A DNA stretch of 64,000 nucleotides from Poa pratensis (Eukaryota > Streptophyta > Magnoliopsida > Poales > Poaceae), in NCBI GenBank assembly GCA_947311845.1, contig CAMZMU010000055.1, forward strand, positions 25,877,219-25,941,218. The letters run 5' to 3'. The position numbers and the translations under genes are program-made. Positions within the stretch are counted from its first letter, which is position 1; every line of letters begins with the position of its first letter. Below, one piece after another: positions 10,966 through 22,144 of this stretch. Below the pieces are notes generated by a model, which ran no database searches, was not told where the DNA came from, and saw nothing but the letters and a program-made list of their open reading frames with translations.

Positions 10966-12571
10966 GCAAATTTAAATAAAGTACAAATTCATAGCAACTA
11001 TCAAATAACATATAGCCTAATTTCCCTGCAATCAATTTTGTAACAAGAATATGAATCTTAAAATTTGTATCTTAGCAAAATGTGAATGCAAAATTATAGC
11101 AACTACTTAGCAAATTTAAATTCAGGAACTACAGTTTAAAATTCACAACAACTAATAGCCTAATTTAAAATGGCATAATTTAAGATGGAACACAATAGCA
11201 AAAATTACTTCTAACAATGTGAACAAATTTGGATAGACCTAAAATTCCTAACACATTTTTTTGCTAACACAAATTGTTTCTAACACTAACACTAACAATA
11301 TTTCCTACCACAATATTTTGCTAACACAAATTGTTTCTAACACTAACACTAAATAAAATTCCTAACATAATTTTTTGCTAACACAAATGGATCCTAACAC
11401 TAACACTAACAATATTTCCTAACATAATTTTTTGCTAACACAAATTGTGCTAAAACAATTTTTTCCTAACAAAATTTGAAGGAAGGGGAGGGAAGCACTA
11501 CCTCGATCCACCGCCGGCCGGTGGTGGAGCTACGGCCGACGGTGGTGGTGGAGCGCGCCGGTGGTGGTGCACGCCGGGGGTGGCCGAGCGTCTGCAACTG
11601 GCGGTGTTGGACGGCCGGAGTAGCCGCGCCGGCGAGCACAGACGACGAGCTTCGGGCGGAGCCGCGCGGCGGCGGCTCAGCGGGTCAATCCGCACGGAGG
11701 CAGAGGTGCGGGGCCACGCCGGAGCAGGGCTTCGCCGGAGCGCGCGGCGGCAGAGGTGGAGGGCAGGGCCGCGCTGGAGAATCGGGCAGGGCTTCGCCGG
11801 CCTGGGCGGGGCGACGGCGGCGGCACGGGAGCCCAGAGGCGGAGGCTTCGATTAGGGGAAGTTGTGAAAATTTGGTCGCAAACCACTCAAATCCCCGCGG
11901 AAAAGGACCTTTGGTCCCGGTTCCAGACACGAACCGGGACCAAAGACCCTTTGGTCGCGGTTGGTAACACCAACCGGGACCAAAGGTCTGTCTGGGCCGC
12001 AAAAAATTGCGCGCGAAGCCCAGCGGCCCTTTGGTCCCGGTTGGTGTTACCAACCGCGACTAATGGGCTTTTTTATTTTTTCTTGTTTCTTGTTTCTTTT
12101 TCTAGTTTCTATTTCTGTTTTCTTTTTTTGTTTCTTTTATATACTTTGATTTACATGCTTTTTGAATTGTTTTTTCTAATTTCTTTTAAAATGTTCCAAT
12201 ATTTGAAAATCGTATATTTTTCTTATTTATTTTATATCTATTGATTTAATTATCTAAAAATTGTAATAATTATCTCTTTATTTTTAAAACATCCTTTCTT
12301 ATTTCTGAAAAACATATCTTTTTCTTATTTCGTATTTTTTTTGCTCTAGTTTCTTTTTATATATATTTAATTTAAATGTTTCAATATTTCTGAAAATCAT
12401 ATCTTTTTCTTATTTCTTTTTTATCTATTGATTTAATTGTCTAAAAATTTGTAATAATTATCTATTTATTTTAAAAACATCCTTAACATCCTCACACAGT
12501 TACATAAAAGGTTTCATAACACAGCTACACATTTCTACATAACCGGACTTGCTAGCTCTGAGGCCGTAGGA
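10966..12571. other. CACTA interior: AT-rich intron-like tract, GC-rich block and subterminal-type repeats
   Basis: 10966-11470 is AT-rich with a repeated TTTTTTGCTAACACAAA / CACTAACACTAA motif. 11480-11870 is very GC-rich (minus-strand CCGCCGGCG-type), resembling a promoter or 5' leader for the minus-strand second gene. 11905-12062 holds three to four palindromic CTTTGGTC(C/G)CGGTTGGTAACACCAACCGGGACCAAAGG-type units. 12065-12480 is T-rich with a repeated TTTCTTATTTCTTTTTTATCTATTGATTTAATTGTCTAAAAA-like stretch. No further coding region is supported. Confidence 0.5.
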
Positions 12572-13180
12572 TTAGGGGGAACGGCGCCGGGAGGAGCCAG
12601 CTCCGTTCGTGACCGCCTGGTTCTCGTGCGCATGTTTGCGGCGGAGGGCACGAGCCATGAAGGATGAGTCTTTCAGCGCCCAAGCCAGCTCGGAAGCCTC
12701 CTTCGCCTTGAGCTGGCAGGCAGTTCTGGCTCGCTGTACATAGTCGTCGTGGACAGACTGGAAGGAGGCTTCAATGGCCTCCTGCATCTGCGGCCCGCCG
12801 CCCTCTTCCCCATGGTCGCTCCAGTCGAAGTCATCATTGTCGTCATCCTCCTCGTCGGGAGGGGCGGCGCCGACTGGTGGAGGTACATCGTCACCTGGTG
12901 GAGATGCGGCGGCCAAGTCACCGTATGCGGCCGCGGATCCCCACGCCACCCCTGCGGCGTACGCATCCTCGTTGGGGTCGGAGACATTGGACCACGCGCG
13001 CACGTACGCCCTCCGCACCCCCTCCGGCACCGGAGCAGGAGACCGGTAGTTGGGCATTCCTCTCCACGCCGGGCTCGTGGGCATACGACGGGATAGGCTC
13101 CCGCGGTAGAGCCCTAGCGCGCTCTGCCAAGCATGCTCGACCTCGTCCAGAAGGCGCTGCGGCGGGCGTGGTGGATCCAT
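12572..13180 (-). CDS. Hypothetical protein inside CACTA element, function unknown
   Basis: Uninterrupted 202-residue frame from ATG 13180 to the stop at 12572. The first third is basic/aromatic (RLLDEVEHAWQSALGLYRG, SPAWRGMPNYRS). The middle is proline/acidic (EEDDDNDDFDWSDHGEEGG). The last third is helical and charged (QMQEAIEASFQSVHDDY, ALRRKHAHENQ). No catalytic motif or signal peptide is seen. It sits between two clusters of CACTA subterminal-type repeats (11905-12062 and 13370-13410), so it may belong to a separate, nested CACTA unit. Its intact frame among broken neighbours is notable, but with this base composition a chance ORF cannot be excluded. Confidence 0.45.
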   Translation of the reverse strand: MDPPRPPQRLLDEVEHAWQSALGLYRGSLSRRMPTSPAWRGMPNYRSPAPVPEGVRRAYVRAWSNVSDPNEDAYAAGVAWGSAAAYGDLAAASPPGDDVPPPVGAAPPDEEDDDNDDFDWSDHGEEGGGPQMQEAIEASFQSVHDDYVQRARTACQLKAKEASELAWALKDSSFMARALRRKHAHENQAVTNGAGSSRRRSP

Positions 13181-13829
13181 CTCGTGGAGACGATGGGTTC
13201 GTTGCTACGAATGGTGGATTAGGGTTTACCCCGTCGACGACAATACATATAGACCTCCAGGGCAGCGCTGGGGGAGTACACGTGACCAGAACAGCGCTGG
13301 GGGAGGACACGTGGCCAGGGCAGCGATAGGGGAGGACACGTGACTGACACGAGTCGTGACCGCAAAGCCCGCCTTTAGTCCCGGTCGGTAACACCAACCG
13401 GGAGTAAAGAAGCACACGGATCGTGTGTTTCTGTCAAGCGCTTGTGAGCCGTTGGATCAGGGGTGTGTTTCTTTCAAGCGGTTGTGAGCCGTTGGATCAG
13501 GGGCGTGTATTTCTTTTGAGGGCAAAATCAGTGTTGGATCAGCCACATGACCCTATATATAGCCCCCCTCTCGAACATGTTCGACACTCAGTGTAGTTCA
13601 TTTGATGTACAAAGCATTCGGATTCCCTGCATATGTCCGACGGTGCATTTGATATGCGGGCACTCAGGAGCCACCGTCGGGCTGTATGCAGGGGAAACCG
13701 TGTGTTTTGTTCCAACTTTATCGAGCGCTTGTGAGCGCCGTTGGAGTTTAGAGTTTTCTTCCGAGTTTTCACAACACAGTTACATAAAAGGTTTAATACA
13801 TTATTACACATCACCACCAACATCCCTAT
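13181..13829. repeat. Short tandem duplications and a subterminal-type palindrome
   Basis: 13255-13340 repeats a CAGCGCTGGGGGAG-ACACGTG-CCAG motif three times. 13370-13410 holds a CACTA subterminal-type palindrome (AGTCCCGGTCGGTAACACCAACCGGGAGT). 13417-13505 holds two copies of a 46-base unit (TGTGTTTC-TTCAAGCG-TTGTGAGCCGTTGGATCAGGGG). No gene recognised. Confidence 0.6.
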
Positions 13830-16800
13830 CTAGTGTTGTGGTATAAACTTCTTCTTCGTGTGTGTCCCTTTCTTCTGATTGCGCCGCAACCATGGACAAT
13901 CTTCATCATTTAACTTGATACTTGGGTCAATGTTCACTTTGAAGGGCGGAATTTCATGAAACTTATTGTAATCTTCTGACATGTCTGTCTTGTCCTCCAC
14001 TCCCACGATGTTTCTTTTTCCTGAAAGAACTATGTGGCGCTTTGGCTCATCATATGATGTATTCGCTTGCTTATCTTTTTTTTTCGGTCTGGAAGACATG
14101 TCCTTCACATAGAAAACCTGAGCCACATCATTGGCTAGGACGAATGGTTCGGTGTCGTACCCAAGATTCTTGAGATCCACCGTAGTCATTCCATACTTCG
14201 GGTCTACATTACCCCGCCTTCCAGGTTGAACCATTTGCACCAGAACAAAGGTACCTTGAAAGAAGGTCCATAGTCAAGTTCCCATATCTGCTCTATGTAA
14301 CCATAATATGTGTCCTTTTTCCCACTGTTGTTTGTTGCATCAAAGCGGACACCACTGTTTTGGTTGGTGCTCTTTTTATCTTGGTCGGCCGTGTAAAATG
14401 TATTCCCATTTATCTCGTACCCTTGAAAAGTCAATATAGTCGAAGATGGTGCTTTGGCCAACAAGTATAGCTGTTCTTCAACAGTGTGTCATTAATGAGA
14501 CGTGTTTGCAACCACCCGCTGAAAGTCTTCATGTGTTCTCTTTCAATCGATTCTTCAGGCTGCTCCGGGCATTTAGAGCGTAAACTATTCATGTGTTCCT
14601 TGATATACGGAGCCACCAAGCTGGAATTATGTAGAACTGTGTAGTGTGCTTGATTGAAAGAATCCCAGTCCTTACACATTATTGCTTTCTTTCCTAGCGT
14701 GCCTTTTCCACGCAGTTTTCCCTCATGACGCGATTGAGGAACACCGATCGGCTTAAGGTCAGGAATAAAGTCAACACAAAACTCAATGACCTCCTCTGTT
14801 CCATAGCCCTTGGAGATGCTTCCTTCTGGCCTAGCACGGTTATGAACATATTTCTTTAAGACTCCCATGAACCTCTCAAAGGGGAACCTGTTGTGTAGAA
14901 ATACAGGACCGAGAACATTAATCTCTTCGACTAGGTGAACTATGAGGTGCGTCATAATATTGAAGAAGGATGGTGGGAACACCAACTCGAAGCTGACAAG
15001 ACATTGGACCACATCCTTGTGTAAACTTGGTAGAGTTAATGGATTGATCACCTTCTGAGAAATTGCATTGAGAAATGCACATAGCTTCACAATGGGTACT
15101 CGAACATTTTCCGGTAGAAGCCCCCTCAATGCAATCGGAAGTAATTGTGTCATAATCACGTGGCAGTCATGAGACTTTAGGTTTTGGAACTTTTTCTCTG
15201 CCATGTTTATTATTCCCTTTATATTCGACGAGAAACCAGACGGGACCTTGATACTGCTCAGGACTTCAAAAAAGATCTCCTTCTCTTCTTTGGTAAGAGC
15301 GTAGCTGGCAAGACCTTGATACTTCTCTGGATTCAGGTGGTCATCTCGTTCGTGCATACGTTGGTGGTCCTGCCGTGATTTCGGTGTATCTTTCGTTTTC
15401 CCATACACGCCCAAGAAGCTTAGCAGGTTCACGCACAGATTTTTCATCACGTGCATCACGTCGATTGCAGAGCGAACCTCTAGGATTTTCCAATAGGGTA
15501 GCTCCCAAAATATAGAGCACTTCTTCCACATGGGTACGTGTCCATCAGCGTCATTCGGAACAGATGGACTGCCAGGACCCTTTCCAAAGATTACTTTTAA
15601 ATCCTTGACCATGTCATATATAACATCACCATGAGGGAATTTAGGATTCGTCCGGTGATCTTCCTCACCTTTGAAATGCTTGCCTTTCTTTCTTACGGGA
15701 TGCTGTTTTGTAAGAAATCGACGATGCCCCAGGTACACATTCTTGTTTCCCAAATGTATACTTTCAGTCTCACTTAAACAGTGCGTGCATGCATTGTATC
15801 CCTTGTTTGACTGTCCTGAAATGTTACTAAGAGCAGGCCAATCATTGATGGTTATAAACAACAACGCTCGCAGGTCAAATTCCTTTTGTTCGTGCTCATC
15901 CCACACAGGTAAACCTTCGTCACGCCACAACTATAAAAGTTCTTCAACCAATGGCCTCAGGTACACATCAATGTCGTTGCCGGGTTGCTTCGGGTCTTGG
16001 ATGAGCACTGGCATCATAATGAACTTCCGCTTCATGCACAACCAAGGAGGAAGGTTAAAGATACACAGAGTCACAGGCCAGGTGCTATGACTGGAGCTCT
16101 GTTCCCCGAAAGGATTAAAGCCATCTGTACTTAGACCAAATCTTAAGTTCCTTGCGTCAGCTGCAAATTTCGGGAACTCCCTGTCGATTTTTCTCCACTG
16201 CGACCCATCAGCGGGGTGTCTCAGCATCAGGTCTTTCTTACGATCTTCTTTGTGCCATCGTAACAACTTTGCATGCTCTTTGTTTTGGAACAAACGTTTC
16301 AACCGTGGTATTATAGGAGCATACCACATCACCTTGGTAGGAACCCTCTTCCTGGGGCACGGCTCGCCCTCAACATCACCAGGGTCATCTCGCCTTATCT
16401 TATACCGCAATGCACCGCATACCGGGCATGCATTCAAATTCTCGTACTTCTCACCGCGGTAGAAGATGCAGTCATTGATGCATGCATGTATCTTCTGCAC
16501 CTCTAATCCTAGAGGGCTGATGACGTGAAACACACGTTCGTTGTGAGACCCCAAGAGGAAGGTATGATGTAGTCAGCAGCAAGTTTTCCCTCAGAAAGAA
16601 ACCAAGGTTATCGAACCAGTAGGAGCAGCAACTCTTCAGAAGGCTGTCAACGGCGCCAGAAAAATAGCTGTCGCAGGGAGTCTGGACTGTTGACGTGGAA
16701 TCTGCACACAACACAATCAAGCTACTTTGCCCCAACGAAACAGTGATGTTTTCAATCTCACTGGCTTGCTGAAAACAAAGGATTAAACGTATGGTGTGGA

Positions 16801-18784
16801 AAATGAGTATTAAATTGCAGAGAATGAAAAAGGAACAGTTTGCATTTTGTGGTTGTTTAATCAGTGTAAAAGAATGGACCGGGGTCCACAGTTCACTAGT
16901 GGTATCTCTCCATAAAAGATAACTAACATGTTGGGTGAACAAATTACAGCTGGGCAATTGACGAATAGTGAGCGCATGACAATGCATATACATGACATGT
17001 TGACTACTATGATATTTAATTGGGCATTACGACATAATACATAGATCGTTATCCAACAGCATCTATGACTAATAATCCACAGCCGGGTTGTCATCCGAGT
17101 CCCCCGTTGGTATTAAGTTGCAAGCAACGGATAATTGCATTAAGTAAAGCGCGTAATGTAAACAAACACATATGTCCGTGGACATAACATCGTTAGGTTA
17201 TCCCTAGTGGCAACAGCACATCCACAAACTTAGAACTTTCTGTCACTGTCCCAGGTTAAACGGAGACATGAACCCGCTATCTAGCATAAATACTCTCTCT
17301 TGGAGTTACAAGCATCTACTTGGCCAAAACATCTACGAGTAACGGAAAGCATGCAAGATCTTAAATAACATATAAGATAGATTGATAATCAACTTGACAT
17401 AATATTCAATATTCATCGGATCCCAGCAAACACAACATGTAGCATTACAATAATATGATCTTGATCATGTAGGGCAGCTCACAAGATCTAAACATGATGG
17501 CACAAAGTGGAGAGACAACCATCTAGCTACTGCTATGGACCCGTAGTCCAAGGATGAACTACTCACGCATCACTCCGGAGGCAGGCATGGCGATGTAGAA
17601 GCCTCCGGTGACGATTCCCCTCTCCGGCAGGGTGCCGGGAAGAGGTTCTGAACCCTCCCGAGCTAGGGTTGACGACGGCAGCGTCTCTGGAACTTTTCGT
17701 GGATATTTGCTCAGGTGCTTAGGGTTTTCGCGTCGGGCGGAATAAGTAGGCGAAAGGGCGGCGGCTGCGGACCCCCGAGGGGCCCACACCACCCAAGGGC
17801 GCGGCAGAAGGGGGGCCCGCACCCTGGGTGCGTGTGGCCTCCTGGTGGCCCTCCTCTGCTGTTCCTTCGCTCCGTCAGGCGTGTTCTGGAAAAATAGGCA
17901 CCCCCGTGTAGTTTCGTCCAATTCCGAGAATATTTCCAGACTAGCTTTTCTAGAATACAAAAACAGCAGAAAACAGGAACTGGCACTTCGGCATCTTGTT
18001 AATAGGTTAGTCCCAAAAAAATGTATAAAAGTGATATAAAGTAGATGCAAAACATGTTGCAATTGGTATAAAACAAGCATGAAACATCAAAAATTATAGA
18101 TACGTTTGAGACGTATCAAGGGCAGACAACCTTCTTTGCTTCGTACGTACTGGGGGGTAATACGTTATCCCTTGGAAGTATCTTCTTTATTATTTTCAGC
18201 AAATTTTCAAATCCTCTGTCAGATGTACTATTCTCTGCCTTCCATTGCAGCAATTCCAGTGTGGTACCAAGCTTTTTCTGGCCATCTTCGCAAGTTGGGT
18301 ACAACAACTTTTTGTGATTCTCTAACATGCTCTCCAACTTCAACCTCTCGTTTTCACTTCCGCTGTTTATCTGTGCATCAAGAATGGCCCAACCAAAATC
18401 ATCATCGGGCTCATCAACAATGGGCTCATCAACAATGGGCTCTTCTTCAGCTTCGTCTTCCCCCATTGTAGTCTCACCGTCTTCAGTGAATGTAGGATAG
18501 TTGTCATTATCCTCATATTCTTTTTCATTTTCTTCCATTATAACCCCTCTTTCTCCGTGCTTGGTCCAACAATTATAACCGGACATGAAACCGGACTGCA
18601 ACAGGTGGACGTGAATGGTTTTTGAGGTAGAGTAATCCTGCGTATTCTTACAGACACTACATGGACAAGAAATAAAACCATTCGACGGCTTGTTTTTCTC
18701 AGCCACACGGAGAAAACTATGCATGCCATTAATATAGTCGGGACAGCGTCGGTCACTGTACATCCATTGCCGGCTCATCTGCAT
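13830..18784 (-). pseudogene. CACTA TNPD-type transposase, interrupted by solo LTR, one nonsense codon and two frameshifts
   Basis: En/Spm transposase acting on the element ends. Minus strand from 18784 (or the second ATG at 18778, MSRQWMY). Transposase-associated domain at 18778-18560 with a Cys-rich SCPCSVCKN motif. Transposase_21 domain from about 16520 to 15300 (CPVCGALRYKI, WYAPIIPRLKRLF, GYNACTHC). DUF4218-like region about 15100-14700 (VFLHNRFPFERFMGVLK). DUF4216-like C-terminal part 14464-13900. A solo LTR lies between 18119 and 16517; its duplication AGGGC sits at the break, and removing LTR plus one duplicate restores the frame. An in-frame TAG lies at 15931-15933. Frame changes occur near 14460 and 14225. 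The product cannot be made from this copy. Confidence 0.9.
16518..18118 (-). mobile_element. Solo LTR of an Athila-type Gypsy element
   Basis: On the minus strand it begins TGATACGTCTCAAACG and ends CACGTCATCA, the TG...CA ends expected of an LTR. The 5-bp duplication AGGGC is at 16513-16517 and 18119-18123. Length is 1601 bp. No internal domain is present, consistent with LTR-LTR recombination. A primer-binding-site-like sequence (TGGCGCCGTTGACAGCC, minus, 16658-16642) lies inside the LTR, about 140 bases from its 3' end. Confidence 0.9.
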
Positions 18785-18935
18785 TATATAAATATATTAA
18801 AAACCATTACACTACATCATGAATATATAATAGTGACCAAATTAATTAATACAAGTTCATCACATTAAAACCAAAGTAAAGTAAATGTAATACATAGTTC
18901 TCATAAAACATACATTAATTGAAATTAACATACAA

Positions 18936-19290
18936 CTATATAAAAAATTTAAATCCAACAACAAATGCGATCAAAATCGCAACTAAGGTAATTACTGAAC
19001 CAACAGCATAATGATACCGAGCCTCTTGACTAATGGCATATTTTCTAATCTTTTTAATCTTCAAGCGCATTGCATCCATCTTTATCTCGTGAGCATCGAC
19101 GACGTCGGCAAGCTTGAACTCGTGTTCATCGATGATGTCGGCAAGATTGAACTCCAATTTCATCTTCTCTTCTAGGCATTGGAGACGAAGATCTTCACTT
19201 CTTTTCTATTTTGCTTTCAAATCATTATTTTCTTTTACAAAAAACTCGACAATAGTGTCGGTTGGAATTTCCGGTTCAACTACCTCCTAG
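18936..19290 (-). pseudogene. CACTA accessory ORF: coiled coil plus C-terminal membrane segment
   Basis: The open part is 18936-19163 (75 residues). The same frame continues upstream to about 19290 (VVEPEIPTDTIVEF) with one in-frame TAG near 19208. The N-terminal portion is a repeated charged heptad-like stretch (ADIIDEHEFKLADVVDAHE). The last 25 residues form one membrane span (AVGSVITLVAILIAFVVGF) followed by KFFI, giving a tail-anchored layout. I recall similar small proteins at the same position in other grass CACTA elements, but no function. Further 5' exons may lie at 19540-19830 (KIEGTPSIQG before a GT). Confidence 0.5.
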
Positions 19291-20115
19291 ATAAAAGCGT
19301 CTATGTCAAGTTGGTAGGTATAGTTGTTATAAACACGAAATGAAACAAATAGTTATAAAAATATACCACATCCGAATCATAGACCGGACGAGGGCCGACG
19401 GGGGCGGATATCAAAACCATGACACTATACATATAAAAAAACATAAGAAAATTATACAAGAAATAACTATACATTTAAATCATACAAGTAATTTTTCTTT
19501 CAAATAAAAGATAAAAAAAGAGGCTCACCGAGGTGGTGCCGGTCACGGGACGGCGCGGGCTATCGACGGCGGTGAGGACGGGGCCGAGACGACACTAAAA
19601 CCCACAAATCATAAATTAATTTGAGCTCAAAATGCATATAAAAAAATGAACTCCCTAACTTAGTCATTTCATCAAACACCTAGCTAGCACTACAAAAATA
19701 AAATGAGCTAAACTAGCAATGAAATGAGCTAAAGTAGCAACGCCGAAAGAAATGATAAAGTTGCTAACCCTTGAATAGATGGGGTGCCTTCAATCTTCAC
19801 AAATGGTGAAAAAAAATGGGGATTAACTTGAGTGAGGGAGAGAAAATGGAGGAGAAAATGGTGTTGAAGTTGAGCTGAAAAATGGAGATGGAGCTCGAGT
19901 GGAAGATGATATATGCAGGGGAACCTCTTTGGTCCCGGTTCGTGTTACGAACCGGGACGAAAGGGCGCGCTGGGCTCGCCGCTACCCTTTGGTCCTGGTT
20001 CGTAACACGAACCGGGACCAAAGGTTCCTCACGACCCTGCTCTATCCCATTTGTCTCGGTTCATAATTTTGGGCAGGACAAAAGGCCCGAACCGAAGGTG
20101 GTTTTTCTACTAGTG
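19291..20115. repeat. CACTA right subterminal and terminal region
   Basis: AT-rich with possible short 5' exons, then palindromic CTTTGGTCCCGGTTCGTGTTACGAACCGGGAC-type units at 19928-20035 and the terminal repeat ending CTACTAGTG at 20115. Confidence 0.7.
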
Positions 20116-20118
20116 GTA

Positions 20119-21380
20119 CTTGTAATTCTGCGTCACATGGAAATTTTGATTATTATTTTCTGGTTAGTGTAATTTTGTATTTCAGTTTGGTGTACCAGTA
20201 ATTTTGTATTTTGCGTTTACACTGTACTTTGTACTCAAGTGGCATTTTTGTAATTCGATGTTTTGTATACTGTACTCTTGTACTTTGGGTTTCAGTATGC
20301 GTGTACTTCGGCGTTTTTATACTTGTACTTCGGAAATAATATTTCGGAAATTTGTACTTTTCTGTTTTTTTTTTGTACTCCTCGAGTAAAAGGAGAGAGA
20401 AAAAGAGACATGCCTCAGAGGCAGAGCGCCTCGCAGGCTTGCGCACAGCGCACGCGCTAGACCTTTGTAAAAGGTCGACCTTTCCCTAATGATACATTAT
20501 TGTCAGACCATTACATCGTACAATGTTTTGGAAAACTCCAAGCAGACCGGGCGGCCCAGTATTTCTCATGATCTTGAACCAGAGCTGTATTTGTTTGTTG
20601 TGTTCAATACTAGACACGGAAATAAAACTAATGATGCATTACGGGAAGTACCGTCATCTACAAACGTTTCCTTGAATTTCATTGACACTACAATCGATGA
20701 TGCATTACTTTGTTTTCTTCTGACAGTACAATCAGTACCCATCAGTACAGCACCGTTGCTTCACATATCAGGCAACAAAAGAACAGCTTCAACATCGAGA
20801 AATCTCACCGGACTATTGGATAGTTAATTAGTTTAGGATTCTTGGCTGTGGTTTGTGGTAAAGACAGTAAAGACATCTGACAGAGTGAACCGATATTAAC
20901 AAGAAAGTATGGTGAAAATACATAGGCAAGGGACTTTCGTTACTTACCACTTCATGCAAGTAGACAAAGAGCTAACGTGTAACTTCAGAGACATTTTTTA
21001 TGAAATACTACTAACAAACAGATGAAAATAAAAATAAACACATAATTTGATGCCCATAGTGATTAAAATGATTGAAACATAATAGTTGAACTATACCTTG
21101 CCCAATGAGATCTTGGAGTTAACACAACACTCATCTTAAACAAGTAAAAGATTAGACAGTCACGTGTCATTATCAGGATTATGCCCATCACAACATTGAT
21201 GCAACATTACAGTAGCTATATACTCCCTTGGTTGATCAAGACGTATTTTATTTTGTTAAGACGAGCACTTGACTAACAATTACTCTTCTAATATTGCTTT
21301 TATGTGATACAAAGTCCCTATAACCACTTTATAGGTGTTGATCAAATAACCTACTAGTTATGTATACATGTTTATTTATA
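20119..21380. other. Intergenic sequence, no gene recognised
   Basis: 20116-20360 is a degenerate GTACTT-rich tract, the host sequence into which the CACTA element inserted. The remainder shows no recognised coding region or element ends. Confidence 0.4.
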
Positions 21381-21939
21381 CTCCCTCTGGTCCGATTTAA
21401 GTGTCGCAACCCATACGTACGAGTTGTACGTGATCTGCTGGAATCCCACGACAGATTTACGGATCGGAGAGGAGTTAATGGCACCCGCGGTCACACAACT
21501 CGACGCCAATGTGCACTTAAGTCACACTTCTCCAGAACGTGATTATTTGGTCACACAACTCGACAAGTGCGTGCACGCAGGTCACTGACCCCACTTGTCA
21601 GTCCGTTTTGGACGGTAAATTTTCAGAAAACCCCCTGAGTAATATTAATTTTACAAAATGGTTCCCCTGGAGGACCATTTTGTAAAATTAGGAGGACCAT
21701 TTTGTAAAATTAGAAGGACCATTTTGTAAAGTTAGGAAGACCATTTTGTAAAATTAATATTACTCCAGGGGTTTCTGAAAATTTACCGTCCAAAACGGAC
21801 TGACAAGTGGGGCCAGTGACCTGCGTGCACGCACTTGTCGAGTTGTGTGACCAAATAATCACGTTCTGGAGAAGTGTGACTTAAGTGCACATCGACGACA
21901 AGTTGTGTGACCGCGGGTGCCATTAACTCATCGGAGAGA
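21381..21939. mobile_element. Stowaway-type MITE, split by a Mutator-type MITE
   Basis: Left end CTCCCTCTGGTCCGATTTAAGTGTCG after TA (21379-21380). The right end, reverse-complemented, reads CTCTCCGATCCGTAAATCTGTCG, with TA following at 21940-21941. Without the inner element it would be about 100 bp. Confidence 0.65.
21472..21929. mobile_element. Mutator-type fold-back MITE with 9-bp target duplication
   Basis: The two halves are long inverted copies of each other (about 190 bp each) starting GAGTTAATGGCACCCGCGG and ending CCGCGGGTGCCATTAACTC. The 9-bp duplication ATCGGAGAG lies at 21463-21471 and 21930-21938, the length typical of Mutator elements. The centre (21660-21750) repeats an AGGACCATTTTGTAAAATTAG unit about four times. 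No ORF. Confidence 0.88.
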
Positions 21940-22026
21940 TATTAAATTTGATGAAGGCGGTGATAACAAGCCAGATTGAGTAATTCACATTTTTCTGTAC
22001 GTGCAGCTAATGTCAGTAGCAGGATC

Positions 22027-22034
22027 TATAAATA
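22027..22034 (+). promoter_or_regulatory. TATA box of the PR-4 gene
   Basis: TATAAATA about 110 bases upstream of the start codon, a normal distance for a plant pol II core promoter with an 80-90 base leader. Confidence 0.6.
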
Positions 22035-22144
22035 TGTCCAGTCACAAACTGAGCAATACACTCTACCAAAGTAGAGTTTTATCAGCAGCTAATTAGCCAA
22101 TTAGGCACTGCTTAGTTGCCACGGTAATTAGCCTAGCAAGAAGT

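Larger units (their letters stand above)
6183..20115 (-). mobile_element. CACTA (En/Spm) DNA transposon, about 13.9 kb
   Basis: The left end reads TACTAGTGGAAAATAGCCC (first base decayed from C). The right end, reverse-complemented, reads CACTAGTAGAAAAACCACC. Both are flanked by the 3-bp duplication GTA (6180-6182 and 20116-20118). Subterminal repeats of the TTTGGTCCCGGTT / AACCGGGACCAAAGG type lie at 6225-6380 and 19928-20090. The two flanks also join sensibly, both being TACTT/GTACTT-rich. All recognised genes are on the minus strand: coiled-coil ORF, TNPD transposase, an unknown ORF, and the second gene with a Ulp1-like domain. Frameshifts, a nonsense codon and a solo LTR show it no longer encodes full products. 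Confidence 0.9.

Noticed and set aside
11476..11967. 163-residue plus-strand frame in GC-rich DNA
   Set aside because: Low-complexity Arg/Gly/Ala product inside the CACTA element, opposite to its genes; composition artefact.
13540..14000. CRISPR-like or bacterial operon signals
   Set aside because: Repeats here are short tandem duplications in a plant transposon; no spacers and no prokaryotic genes in the window.
21225..21260. Possible Stowaway start at TACTCCCTTGGTTGATC
   Set aside because: No matching inverted right end found.
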